A DNA stretch of 64,000 nucleotides from Clostridium sp. Marseille-P299 (GCF_900078195.1 NZ_FJVE01000007.1:1116001-1180000), one strand, 5' to 3'; counted from the stretch's first letter, positions 52,392 through 61,792 are shown. Numbers and translations are program-made. Notes: generated by a model from the letters alone, not told the origin.

Positions 52392-54059
52392 CCTGAATTA
52401 TTCATGTAAGTAAATAACAAAGTTAATTTACTGATCTTTATATCAGCCCGTTGTTTTTTACTTTGATTTTATGATTTTACTTTTTTTAACAGTCAAAAAG
52501 AAAGGAATTTAACTAAGGTATTATTACTCTCTTTTTTTAACTGCCAATGTGCAACTCACTATCTACTCTAATAACCTTTGTAGTGGTCTTAGTGAATGTA
52601 TTTTTGATAAAACCTCATTAAATTCATTTTTATAAGGGCAACTACTGCATAACTTAAAGATTAGATAGCGTGATTTCTTCGTTAGCCTTGCTGCTATTTT
52701 TATAAGTTTTAAACGAATTGTATCAACTTGAAGATGTCTCATCTTCTTTGGTAAAACCATTCGACGAAACCAATTGAATATGTTATATGTTAACATATTG
52801 ATTTGGAGTCGATTTTGATTAGTTATGAAATCATGATTTGGCATAGCATTCATATGAAAGCCTAGTTTTGCTTCTTTAATCATGTTTTCCATAGTCCCTC
52901 GATTACAATAAAAACGTAAAATATCCTGGGCAGGAATCTCCATATTTGTAACGATGAATGTATAATTAGCTACCATTACTCCATATGGTTTTTCAATCTT
53001 GCAAACAATTCTACGAGGATATGCCCAGCTATCAGCAGCATACATGAATTCAGTATAAGTGCAAGCGTAATCAACAAGATTATTGTTTAATGATTCCATA
53101 AAATCATAAACATCACCTTCAACCATCTTACGTAAGCGTGCTGATTCCTTCATACGAATAGCAAAACTCACACCATTGGTCTCTAACTTTTCATAAAGCA
53201 TAACGTCTGCGAAACCACTATCACCTCTTAAGAATAGTTGAGTATCTGGATAATTATCCATATATTCCAATAGGAGAGGATACAAAAAATTATGTGCGTC
53301 CTTTGAAGTGTAAGTATTTCCTGGTCTTAACTCAGCCTTTAATAAATCCTTAGTTAACCCATCAAATACTAATAATGGATGATATCCAACGTTTTGATAA
53401 TGAGTATTATAGCTACTACCTTCTTGCGAACCATACGTAGTAAATGAAGTAGAGTCGACATCAAGAATGATCTGTTGTGGTTGTTCATAAGAATAAATCT
53501 TCTCACGTAATAGTTGATGAAGAACATCCATCTGCACAATACAGATGTCATCAAGACGATTCATAAAACGGCTTATTGTAGGTTGAGATGCCAATCTTTC
53601 TTTCGAAAGAATTTGAGTAAATATAGGATCAAAAGCCAATTCATCCGCATCATCATCTTGAAAGTACCCAGCGATGTTTTGAAAGATACGTTGCATGAGT
53701 ATGGATGAATCAGAATGAATACGCTGTTTTGTATCAGTACTAAAATTCTCAGCAATGATAGAGGGGATCTTTAGTTTATTTATATATTCATAGAGTAAAA
53801 GTAATCCAGAATCGGAGGAAAGTTCTCCTCCATTAAAATTTATTTTAATACGGTTATTGCATTCTAAGTGTAAATCCTGTAAACTAGACATATAAGGTTT
53901 CTCCTTTGTTTGATTTTGGGTCGCACTTAAATTTTAACAAAGAAGAGGCCTTTTTTCTATATCTAGATTTCACTTTTTAGGTGAAAGTAATAAATGTATG
54001 AAACTCAGTATTAAAAAGGTATTGTATCATGCTAACAAGGTCAGCATGAATAATTCAGG
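52392..54059 (-). mobile_element. IS1380-family insertion sequence
   Basis: Terminal inverted repeats CCTGAATTATTCATG (52392-52406) and complement (54045-54059) bound 1668 bp carrying one transposase on the minus strand. A 4-bp direct repeat ATAA flanks it (52388-52391 and 54060-54063), as expected for the family. It separates the peptide gene from the propeller lipoprotein gene; without it the gap would be about 130 bp. Confidence 0.88.
52563..53891 (-). CDS. IS1380-family transposase
   Basis: The 442-residue protein is intact. The N-terminus has the family's FNGGELSSDSGLLLLYEYI segment. Catalytic DDE regions are visible as IILDVDSTSFTTYGSQEG, LFLRGDSGFADVMLYE and the Glu region YCNRGTMENMIKEAKLGF, followed by a C-terminal NRLQINMLTYNIFNWFRR. 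It is the only gene of the element, which may still be active. Confidence 0.92.
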   Translation of the reverse strand: MSSLQDLHLECNNRIKINFNGGELSSDSGLLLLYEYINKLKIPSIIAENFSTDTKQRIHSDSSILMQRIFQNIAGYFQDDDADELAFDPIFTQILSKERLASQPTISRFMNRLDDICIVQMDVLHQLLREKIYSYEQPQQIILDVDSTSFTTYGSQEGSSYNTHYQNVGYHPLLVFDGLTKDLLKAELRPGNTYTSKDAHNFLYPLLLEYMDNYPDTQLFLRGDSGFADVMLYEKLETNGVSFAIRMKESARLRKMVEGDVYDFMESLNNNLVDYACTYTEFMYAADSWAYPRRIVCKIEKPYGVMVANYTFIVTNMEIPAQDILRFYCNRGTMENMIKEAKLGFHMNAMPNHDFITNQNRLQINMLTYNIFNWFRRMVLPKKMRHLQVDTIRLKLIKIAARLTKKSRYLIFKLCSSCPYKNEFNEVLSKIHSLRPLQRLLE

Positions 54060-54124
54060 ATAATTAATCAATAAAAAAATAAAAAAACTATTATATTAGT
54101 GTAGAAACTATAATGGAGGAGATT

Positions 54125-55075
54125 ATGAAGAGAAGGATAATATTGGAATTGATTGTTATAGTTCTAGTATGTACTGGATGTAAAATTAACAGTGATGGTG
54201 AAGTAAGTTCTAGTCTTAAAATTAATTACATTAACTCAGAATATTTGGAGAAAACGGTGTTTATTGATAATGATGAATTAAATTATCCGACGGATATTGT
54301 TTGTACAGAACAGTTAATATATGTAGTGAATCAAGGTAATAGTAATATCTTAACTTTTGATCTCAAGGGTGAGTTAATTGATAGTTTTGGGAAATATGGA
54401 CAAGGTAACTCAGAATTCACTAACCCACAAGCAATATCAATAAATGATGAAAATATATTTGTAGTAGATAGAGATAGTTGTAGAATACAAGTTTTTGATA
54501 AGAAATATAACTTTATTAAAGAGATAATAATAGATTCATTGAAAAACTCGAATGATGTTCATGCATTAGATTTAGAAGTAGATAATCAGGGGAATATATA
54601 TCTAACGGTAGAGGGGGTAATACCGAAATTATTAAAGATATACAAAATTAATTCCGATGGTGATATTAAAAAAATAGGGAAAGAACTTATTGGTGTTATG
54701 GACAGATCAACAGATGATGAAATTTTTTTCACACCAACTTATGAAGTGTTTGAGACGAAAGAACAGCTAGGATATCGGAGTGGAAAAAGTTTTGTTAGTA
54801 TAATAAATAATTCTGTAGAAAAAAAGTTTGATTTAACAACCAAGTATACACCTACATCAATACATCTTACAGAAGATAGAATCTATTTATTTTCTAATTA
54901 TATGAAGCAAATTGACGAATTTTTATTCGATGGAAGTTATGTTAGTACATTATTTAGGGAAAACCCTTCCGATGAGAATGATGGGATGACACATATGGAT
55001 ATGTATAAAGACTGTTTTTATATGACAGATAGCAAAAAGAATGTAATATATATGTTTAAACCACAAGGAGATTAA
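54125..55075 (+). CDS. Six-bladed beta-propeller lipoprotein (NHL-like)
   Basis: The ATG at 54125 follows TGGAGGAG and gives a 316-residue lipoprotein, MKRRIILELIVIVLVCTGC (lipobox CTGC). NHL-like blades follow: LNYPTDIVCTEQLIYVVNQG, FTNPQAISINDENIFVVDRD, and VHALDLEVDNQGNIYLTVEG. An upstream in-frame ATG at 54113 is part of the ribosome binding site. The protein is surface-exposed and could bind the secreted peptide or a partner; that is inference. It lies four bases before the first permease gene. Confidence 0.8.
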   Translation: MKRRIILELIVIVLVCTGCKINSDGEVSSSLKINYINSEYLEKTVFIDNDELNYPTDIVCTEQLIYVVNQGNSNILTFDLKGELIDSFGKYGQGNSEFTNPQAISINDENIFVVDRDSCRIQVFDKKYNFIKEIIIDSLKNSNDVHALDLEVDNQGNIYLTVEGVIPKLLKIYKINSDGDIKKIGKELIGVMDRSTDDEIFFTPTYEVFETKEQLGYRSGKSFVSIINNSVEKKFDLTTKYTPTSIHLTEDRIYLFSNYMKQIDEFLFDGSYVSTLFRENPSDENDGMTHMDMYKDCFYMTDSKKNVIYMFKPQGD

Positions 55076-55079
55076 CAGA

Positions 55080-56222
55080 ATGTATATTCTTACAATTATG
55101 GTGCGTTTTCTGAGACATGACAAATTGAAATTTATATCGTTAAGCCTTTGTCTAGCACTTGGAATGCTAATAGGTACTATGTTTGTGTGTCAAGCATATG
55201 AGGCATGGTATAGTTATTTTGATTACGAAGAAAGCATAGCTTATGATCAGATAATCATTGTACAAACAGAGGACAATTTAATTAAACTAAGTGAAGATGC
55301 TGACATATATGAAAGTATAAAGTTTATTAATAATGTTGCTCCGTATAGATATTATGTCACAGATTTAATTACATTTAATCAAGAAATTATGATAGGTGTA
55401 TCTGTAATAGGTACAAATACTGCATTTTATAACATGTTTAATGATTATGAATACATTGTAGGAAGATGGTTTAATTCTGATAAAGAATGTGTTATTGGTG
55501 AAAAAATAGCAAATCGATCTAAGATTAGTATTGGAGATACTATAATTATAAATAATTATAGTTATAAGGTAGTTGGTATTAATAATATTATGAAATATAG
55601 TGAAATAATATTCATTGATGATACAGCGGGCTCAATTAGATATGATAGTACGAGTATATTTGATAGTTCAACCTATAAAGCAGGTTTTAATAATATGCAA
55701 AAACCTCAATATTATTATGTTTATTTGAATGAGAAAGTGACAGATGATAATATGCATACTATACAGAATTATATAATAAAAAAATATAAGTCAGGTAATT
55801 TTATTAAGGGTCGTAACCTAATGATTGATGAGAAAAATCAGTTGTACAGTGGTTGGGGGATGTCTATTATCTTATCTATTGTATCCATCTTCTATGGTGT
55901 TATTAATATACATAATATTGAAAAATTTTATTATATTAAAAGAAAAAAAACATATGGTATTTTACTTGCTCATGGCGCTACAAAAAAACAACTATTTACA
56001 GCTATTTATTTCGAGAGTGGTATTATAACGTTATTATCATCCGTCATACTCTTTATAGGGGTCTATCTTTTAAGTATATCCAGAATAAATTATAGAGTTT
56101 CAATGAGAGTTGATTTATATGTTTTTGCAACTATATTTTTAGCTGGGCAAATTTATTCATTGATTTACTCGTGGATAAACACAAGGTCTTTACAAAAACA
56201 ATCAATTAGAACTATATTTTAG
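55080..56222 (+). CDS. FtsX/MacB-like ABC permease 1
   Basis: The 380-residue protein has an N-terminal span (LSLSLCLALGMLIGTMFVC), an extracellular domain of about 200 residues (with IGVSVIGTNTAFYNMF and VVGINNIMKYSEII, typical of MacB periplasmic core), and three C-terminal spans including the FtsX segment IKRKKTYGILLAHGATKKQL. This fits a type VII ABC permease, which couples ATP use to work outside the membrane. It probably pairs with the next permease as a heterodimer. The codon use is extremely AT-rich. Confidence 0.85.
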   Translation: MYILTIMVRFLRHDKLKFISLSLCLALGMLIGTMFVCQAYEAWYSYFDYEESIAYDQIIIVQTEDNLIKLSEDADIYESIKFINNVAPYRYYVTDLITFNQEIMIGVSVIGTNTAFYNMFNDYEYIVGRWFNSDKECVIGEKIANRSKISIGDTIIINNYSYKVVGINNIMKYSEIIFIDDTAGSIRYDSTSIFDSSTYKAGFNNMQKPQYYYVYLNEKVTDDNMHTIQNYIIKKYKSGNFIKGRNLMIDEKNQLYSGWGMSIILSIVSIFYGVINIHNIEKFYYIKRKKTYGILLAHGATKKQLFTAIYFESGIITLLSSVILFIGVYLLSISRINYRVSMRVDLYVFATIFLAGQIYSLIYSWINTRSLQKQSIRTIF

Positions 56223-56241
56223 TTTGAAAGGATTAAATTAT

Positions 56242-57405
56242 ATGGAGTTCATGTTTAAAAGGATATTTCAAAAGTTAAGAAGTAATTTTAGAATATACAG
56301 TTTAATTGTATTGCAGATTGCTATTGCCATTTTAATTTTGAATGTAAGTTTAATACTTTCGGTAAATTCAGATAAAAAATTAGAACGTTTATTGGAAGAA
56401 AATAAAAATGAAGAATTTCATATATTAGTAAAAGACATGAATGCTTCGTTATATGATTATAGTGAAAACTCAATTGATGATAATTTCACTGAAAGTAATT
56501 ACGAGGCGATTCCATTTTCTACTGAGGATTTAGATGAGTTATCTAAAGTTCTATCTAATATAGATTGGAAAATAGAGGTTGTTTTAAATATAAACTTTTT
56601 ATTAAAAGATAATACAATAGAATCAATTGGTGCAGTTTATACTACAGGTACTAAGGAAGTCTTTATGAATGAGAATACATATAATATATTATGTAATGTA
56701 ATTAAGACAATAAATATTAATGATTTCCCATATGAAATAAAAGAAGATAAATTGGTTGCCTTAGATGGTAAAGAGTATCAAGTAAATATTCAGAATAGCA
56801 ATGACTCAAATATTTACCTTCCTTACGAGTTATATTATAAACTTTATAATCCAAGTCATCTATTTGATACTCGCTTAACGATTGTATTAAAGGACTTTAG
56901 TTTTGATAACGGAGATATCTTAATTAAAGCACAGACTCTACTTTCCTCTAATAGTAATTTTATATATTATTTAAACAATGAATTTTATGACATGTTAAGA
57001 AGTCTTCATAGTGTAGCGGAGGAGAATACAGTTATAAGATTTATATCCTATATTTTACTTATCATCACAACGATTGGTTTAACTGGTGTATTTATTTTGA
57101 TTATAAATGAAAGAAAAAAAGAGGTTGCCATTAATTTAGCATTAGGCTCTAGCAAAAAAAGAGTCTGTATTGAGTGTTATATTGAGTTAATGATGCTAGC
57201 TCTAACAGGATGTACCTTAGGACTATCCTCTAATATAATATTTGGGATTAAGGATTTAAACTACATTAATGTATCATTACGACCAAATCCATATGTAATA
57301 ATAGTTCAACTGATAATTATATGTGGGATAGTTATGATTTCAATGATTCCAGTAATTAAAACAGTAACTATGTTAACACCTATGGAAATATTAAGAGTTG
57401 AGTGA
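56242..57405 (+). CDS. FtsX/MacB-like ABC permease 2
   Basis: From the ATG at 56242 (nine bases after AAAGGA; a TTG 18 bases upstream is weaker) the product has 387 residues, MEFMFKRIFQKLRSN. It has an N-terminal span (YSLIVLQIAIAILILNVSLI), an extracellular domain to about residue 265, and three C-terminal spans with the FtsX motif NERKKEVAINLALGSSKKRV. It forms the likely heterodimer with the preceding permease. The ATPase gene begins eight bases after its stop. Confidence 0.85.
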   Translation: MEFMFKRIFQKLRSNFRIYSLIVLQIAIAILILNVSLILSVNSDKKLERLLEENKNEEFHILVKDMNASLYDYSENSIDDNFTESNYEAIPFSTEDLDELSKVLSNIDWKIEVVLNINFLLKDNTIESIGAVYTTGTKEVFMNENTYNILCNVIKTININDFPYEIKEDKLVALDGKEYQVNIQNSNDSNIYLPYELYYKLYNPSHLFDTRLTIVLKDFSFDNGDILIKAQTLLSSNSNFIYYLNNEFYDMLRSLHSVAEENTVIRFISYILLIITTIGLTGVFILIINERKKEVAINLALGSSKKRVCIECYIELMMLALTGCTLGLSSNIIFGIKDLNYINVSLRPNPYVIIVQLIIICGIVMISMIPVIKTVTMLTPMEILRVE

Positions 57406-57412
57406 GGTAAAA

Positions 57413-58087
57413 ATGATAAAATTGAGAGAAATTTCTAAAACTTACAGAGGAAAAAATATTTATACGGAAGCAATAAGTAAACTTAGTTTCAAAGTAAATG
57501 ATGGTGATTTTGTTGCTGTTATGGGACGTTCAGGAACAGGCAAAACTACTCTTTTAAATATTATTGGTTGTATGGATAGTTTTGATAGCGGAGAATATTA
57601 TTTTAATGGTAAAAATCTACTAGAATTAAATAGCAATCAATTAGCTAAGTTTCGTAACCAAAATATAGGTTTCATTTTTCAATCTTTTAATTTAATTCAA
57701 GATCTAAATTCAATTGATAATGTTGAGTTACCATTGGGGCTGGCAAAAATTGAAAAAAATGAAAGAAGGGAAAGAGCATTAGAGCTACTTAAAGAAGTTG
57801 GTTTAAAGGAAAAAGCTCATCATAAGCCGGCAGAGCTATCAGGGGGTCAGCAACAAAGAGTGGCCATTGCTAGGGCATTAGCGAATCGTCCTAAAGTCTT
57901 ACTAGCTGATGAACCAACAGGAAATTTAGATGAAAAAAGCGGATTTCAAATAATGGAATACTTAAAAAAATTAAATAAAGAGGAAAAAGTTACAATTATT
58001 ATGGTAACACATGATATATTAATTGCTGAATATGCGGATTATATAGTAGAATTACGAGGGGGGAAAACAGTTTGCAAAAGCGTCTAA
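57413..58087 (+). CDS. ABC transporter ATP-binding protein (MacB/LolD type)
   Basis: The 224-residue ATPase starts MIKLREISKTYRGKNIYTEA after GTGAGG; an upstream TTG is less likely. It has Walker A GRSGTGKTT, the Q loop FIFQSFNLIQDL, signature LSGGQQQRVAIARALA, Walker B VLLADEPTGNLDEKSG and the switch His in MVTHD. The LolD/MacB subgroup matches its FtsX-like permeases, so the three form one type VII ABC complex. Such complexes in Firmicutes act in peptide sensing and resistance or peptide export. It overlaps the thioredoxin-CcdA gene by 16 bases. Confidence 0.92.
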   Translation: MIKLREISKTYRGKNIYTEAISKLSFKVNDGDFVAVMGRSGTGKTTLLNIIGCMDSFDSGEYYFNGKNLLELNSNQLAKFRNQNIGFIFQSFNLIQDLNSIDNVELPLGLAKIEKNERRERALELLKEVGLKEKAHHKPAELSGGQQQRVAIARALANRPKVLLADEPTGNLDEKSGFQIMEYLKKLNKEEKVTIIMVTHDILIAEYADYIVELRGGKTVCKSV

Positions 58088-58828
58088 GTAATGTAATCAT
58101 ACTTTTGTCATTCATATTAATAATTTGCAATAGCAATGTCTCTGAAGCTGCAAGTAATGGGATTGAAAAAACAATAATATACTTTTATTCACCTACATGT
58201 AGTTCTTGTATTGATGTTAAAAATTACTTTAAGGGTTTAAATGATGATATCAATATTATATCTTACGATATTACTGAAAATAATAATAAGGCACTATTAA
58301 ATTCCTATTGTGAATATTATAAGGTTGCTGAAGGAAAATTTGGCGTTGTACCCATAGTGTTTGTGAGCGAAGGATATTTATTTGGTAGAGAGGAAATTGA
58401 AGAAAAATTAATTGATATTTTAGAAAATAAATACTCTATAAATACGCCATTGTTAAAAGAAGGTAATTATAATCATGATATTAAAACGTTTGAAAGTATA
58501 AATGCAGTAACTATAGTTATAGCTGGAATAGTTAATGGACTTAATCCCTGCTCTTTATCAATGTTAATATTTTTATTATCGTTATCATCGAGTAAAAAAG
58601 AAAAGATTGTAAAAGTAGGAATATCGTTTATTTTAGGTAAATTTATCGGATTTTTGTTACTTGGTGTTGTATTCTTTAATATGCTAAATAGTATTAATTT
58701 TATGTTAATAAGTGTTATTACTAAATATATTATTGTTATATTTTGTTTATTATTTATAATTTTAAATATATATGATTATATTGTAATTAAAAAAAATAAA
58801 TACGAAAAAATTAAATTAAAACTTCCAA
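58072..58828 (+). pseudogene. Thioredoxin plus CcdA-like membrane protein, 5' part (split by IS256-family element)
   Basis: A TTG start after GAGGGGGG opens a signal-like span (VIILLSFILIICNS) and a thioredoxin domain with YFYSPTCSSCIDVKNYF (CxxC near residue 43) and GVVPIVFVSEG (cis-Pro). Membrane spans follow with the CcdA/DsbD-like NPC motif GIVNGLNPCSLSMLIFL (about residue 158). At KLP the frame enters the insertion. Joining 58828 to 61425 restores an open frame of about 374 residues, so the host gene was intact until the insertion. The protein would carry electrons across the membrane to the external thioredoxin domains. Confidence 0.82.
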
Positions 58829-58933
58829 GATAGTGTAAAATATTTTGTGTAAATAAAAATAGAGAAGTTCCATCTGACATGGTAAAATGTTTAACGACGA
58901 AGAAAAACATAACCAAGAAAGAAGGACTTCCCT

Positions 58934-59913
58934 ATGACTAATAATAACAAAAATCAAAAAGAAAATCTAGACTTAAACTCTTTTTTTGAAGAGTATATTC
59001 TTGGTCTATTAAAACAAACCATGGAAACCTTGATGAAGGAAGAACTCACTAACATTCTCCAGTACAGTAAATATAGCTACGAAGGACATGGTACTGGCAA
59101 TTCACGCAACGGATACTATACCCGTAATTATGAAACCAAATACGGTCTGATTGAGAATCTTAAAATTCCTCGTGACCGTAATAATGAGTTTGAACAACAA
59201 CTCATTCCACCATATGCAAGAAGAGATGATTGGCTAGAAACCATGATCATCCGCATGTATGCAAGTGGAGTATCTACACGTGAAATTGCTAACATCATTG
59301 AAAAACTTTATGGAAATTCTTATAGTGCGGCTACAGTAAGTAATATCACTGATGTTGCTCTTGAAGAAATTGAACAGTGGCATAAGCGTCCTCTAAAGAA
59401 GAGGTACAGTGTCATTTATATTGATGCTTTACATCTTAAATTAAGAAGAGATACAGTATCAAGTGACGCCGTTTACTTCATTTTAGGTGTCGATGAAGAT
59501 GGATACCGTGAAGTATTAGACTTCTTTATCGGTGTAAATGAAAGCGCTTATGTTTGGGAGGATAATCTTCGCCAGATAAAAGAACGAGGCGTAGATGAAG
59601 TTCTCCTCTTCGTCATGGACGGTCTCTCTGGACTTGACGATGCTGTTCATAGAGTATATCCAAAAGCGGATATTCAACGATGTATTGTCCATAAAGTTCG
59701 TAATGCAATTCGTAGTGTTCGTAAGAAAGATATCAACGATTTTACAGCTGATTTAAAAGTTGTATACGAATCTCCAAACCTAGAGCAGTGTAGAGCAGCT
59801 TTAGACGAATTTGCTGTTAAATGGAGTAAATCTTATAAACGTGTAGTGGAATCCTGGTTAAATGACGAGGACTTATTCACATACTATAAATACCCTGTTC
59901 TAGTCAAGCAAAA
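58934..59913 (+). pseudogene. IS256-family (mutator-type) transposase, N-terminal part
   Basis: The segment starts MTNNNKNQKENLDLNSFFEE and carries the mutator hallmarks ARRDDWLETMIIRMYASGVSTREIA, YIDALHLKLRRD (first catalytic Asp), LFVMDGLSGLDDAVHRVYPKADIQRCIVHKVRN (second Asp and C-x2-H). It reads through FTYYKYPVLVKQN and is then cut by the IS3-family element. The C-terminal part resumes at 61138. Confidence 0.9.
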
Positions 59914-59935
59914 TTGTAACACTAGTGTATAAAAT

Positions 59936-60826
59936 TTAAGCAGCTCTAGCCTGAGCTGGTGTTTTCCCTTTATTATACTTGTGTGGTCTTACATGATTAT
60001 ACCAAATATAAGCAAATTCATTTACTGCAGCATCTAAGTCCTCTTTCGTTTTATATGAAAAATGATTCATACGTTCTGATTTTAACGTATTATAATAACG
60101 CTCCATAGGAGCATTATCATAAGGACATCCTGCTCGGCTCATACTTTGTTGTATATGAGCCTTTTCACAGAATACATTGAATTCTTGTGAAGTGAATTGG
60201 GTTCCTTGGTCGCTATGAAGGATTAATCCTCTCTTTGGCTTATGACGCTGAATAGCAATTTTAAGTGTTGCAATCGCTAATTCAGATGTTATATGATCCC
60301 CATTTAAACTAGCAATCACTGAACGATCAAATAAGTCAAGAATCGTACAATTATAACGAACTGTACCATTTTCTAAAAAAAGATAGGTGAAATCTGTACA
60401 CCAAACCTTATTTTTGGCTCCAACGACAAAGTTTTGATTTAAGAGATTAGGATAAACTTTATGAGCTTTTCCTTTCTTATAATCAGGCTTTTTACGTCTT
60501 GTAATAGAACGTAGACCGAGCTCTTTCATATATTTATGGATGGTTGAATCACTATACTTATATTTACGTTGTTCTAACAAATCACGCATCATTCTGTAGC
60601 CTGGAGCACCGTTTGCTTCATGGTAAATTTCAACGATTTTACGTTGCGTTTCAGCTTTTTGAGCATGATAAGTAGACTTACGATTCTTTAAGTAATTATA
60701 GTAAGCATTTGGTGATAGGTTGAATTTCCGTAAAAGCCAACGTAGGCCAAACGTGTTGCAATTTTTCTGGATAAACTGGTAAACAACTAATCGATTTCCT
60801 TCGCAAAGAATGCTGCCGCCTTTTTT
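59936..60826 (-). CDS. IS3-family transposase OrfB (integrase domain)
   Basis: The reading frame from the slippery site covers LVVYQFIQKNCNTFGLRWLL, the HTH_21-like GAPGYRMMRDLLEQRKYKYS, and the rve catalytic core: WCTDFTYLFLENGTVRYN (Asp), LILHSDQGTQFTSQEF (Asp), DNAPMERYYNTLKSE (Glu), ending AYIWYNHVRPHKYNKGKTPAQ. It is probably made as an OrfAB fusion by -1 frameshifting on AAAAAAG (60820-60826) rather than from the internal ATG at 60592. All catalytic residues are present, so the element may be active. Confidence 0.9.
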   Translation of the reverse strand, partial: KKGGSILCEGNRLVVYQFIQKNCNTFGLRWLLRKFNLSPNAYYNYLKNRKSTYHAQKAETQRKIVEIYHEANGAPGYRMMRDLLEQRKYKYSDSTIHKYMKELGLRSITRRKKPDYKKGKAHKVYPNLLNQNFVVGAKNKVWCTDFTYLFLENGTVRYNCTILDLFDRSVIASLNGDHITSELAIATLKIAIQRHKPKRGLILHSDQGTQFTSQEFNVFCEKAHIQQSMSRAGCPYDNAPMERYYNTLKSERMNHFSYKTKEDLDAAVNEFAYIWYNHVRPHKYNKGKTPAQARAA

Positions 60827-61077
60827 AAGAACTCATTCTCCTTTTTCAATTCTTCAAGTTGACGTCGAAGACGTTTGTTCTCCTCGTAGGAATCGGTCTC
60901 TTGTTTGATGATAGGATTTGTTTTGCATTCTTTACGTCGTTGTTGTAGCCAGTATGTGATCGTACCACTTCCTAAGTTGTACTCTTCAGTTAAACTCTTT
61001 TTTGTACGTCCTTCTTCCAGATAAAGACGCAATATTTTTTCTTTTAGTTCAGGTTCATATTTATTATAAGTAGCCAT
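60787..61077 (-). CDS. IS3-family transposase OrfA (helix-turn-helix)
   Basis: The 96-residue protein MATYNKYEPELKEKILRLYL has a helix-turn-helix (RTKKSLTEEYNLGSGTITYW) and a leucine-zipper-like C-terminal coil (KRLRRQLEELKKENEFLKKAAAF). The frame ends past the AAAAAAG slip site shared with OrfB. OrfA binds the element ends and regulates transposition. Confidence 0.9.
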   Translation of the reverse strand: MATYNKYEPELKEKILRLYLEEGRTKKSLTEEYNLGSGTITYWLQQRRKECKTNPIIKQETDSYEENKRLRRQLEELKKENEFLKKAAAFFAKEID

Positions 61078-61137
61078 GCTGTAATCTCTCCTTAGTTTTG
61101 TATTATTATATCAAAATTTTATACTAAGGTGTTACAA

Positions 61138-61387
61138 CTTAATTATACCAGGACACCCTGTTTCTATGCGAAAATCCATCTATACAACGAATTGGATCGA
61201 GCGCTTTAATAAAGAAGTACGTCGTCTTGTAAAAACTAAGGATGCACTACCCACAGAAGACGCATGTAGTAAACTCGTTTATTATAAAGTGATTTCTTAT
61301 AATGAATCATGGTCTACAAGAAAGCTTAGAGGCTTTGCTTGTTCATCAGATAAACTTCAGGATATGTTTACCGAAAGGTACGCATAA
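61138..61387 (+). pseudogene. IS256-family transposase, C-terminal part
   Basis: The remainder of the mutator-type transposase resumes as LIIPGHPVSMRKSIYTTNWIE and contains the catalytic-Glu helix region IERFNKEVRRLVKTKDALPT, ending WSTRKLRGFACSSDKLQDMF. It is in frame with the N-terminal part once the IS3-family element is removed. Confidence 0.88.
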
Positions 61388-61424
61388 ACTATTTACACAA
61401 AATTATTGACACTACCACTTCCAA

Positions 61425-61792
61425 ATAAGATTATATCGTTAAATCATAATCTAATAAAATATATAGAGAAAAAGAATAAAAACAAGTTGTTAGTAGTGTT
61501 CTATTTGATATTAGGACTTTTAATAAGTTGTGGGGAGTTTCTTTGTACTGGACAAATATACTTATCAACAATATTAACTATGATTAATAATAATATTTAT
61601 AAACAGAAAGCTATTTTTTACTTTATTATTTATAATTTAGCATTTATATTACCATTGATGATAAGTGTTTTTGCTATATTTAAGCTTAGAGATACTTTTG
61701 AAGTATCAAATTTTTTAGTAAATAAAATGAAATATATAAAACTTATAAATGTAATATTTTTTATAATAATAATTATTTATAACATCCTATAA
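61425..61792 (+). pseudogene. Thioredoxin plus CcdA-like membrane protein, 3' part
   Basis: Continues the gene begun at 58072 after the 8-bp target repeat: NKIISLNHNLIKYIEKKNKNK, then a span with the second redox cysteine pair, LLISCGEFLCTGQIYLSTIL, matching the second conserved Cys region of CcdA-type proteins. Two further spans (AIFYFIIYNLAFILPLMISVFAIF and YIKLINVIFFIIIII) follow. With the first part it gives both cysteines needed for transmembrane thiol exchange. Confidence 0.82.

Larger units (their letters stand above)
59914..61137 (-). mobile_element. IS3-family (IS150-like) insertion sequence inside the IS256-family transposase
   Basis: Ends TTGTAACAC-TAGT-TATAAAATTT at 59914 and the near-complement at 61112-61137 bound a 1.22-kb element with overlapping orfA and orfB on the minus strand. 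Deleting it rejoins the IS256-family transposase in frame (VKQN-LIIPGHPVSMRKS). The target duplication is short and not resolved from the sequence. Confidence 0.85.
58829..61416 (+). mobile_element. IS256-family insertion sequence carrying an IS3-family element
   Basis: Imperfect terminal inverted repeats (G(A/G)TAGTGT at the tip, shared TTTTGTGTAAATA inside) occur at 58829-58855 and 61390-61416. An 8-bp direct repeat ACTTCCAA flanks the element exactly (58821-58828 and 61417-61424), the size expected for IS256. The transposase gene is split by an IS3-family element at about 59914-61137, so this copy cannot supply its own transposase. Confidence 0.9.
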
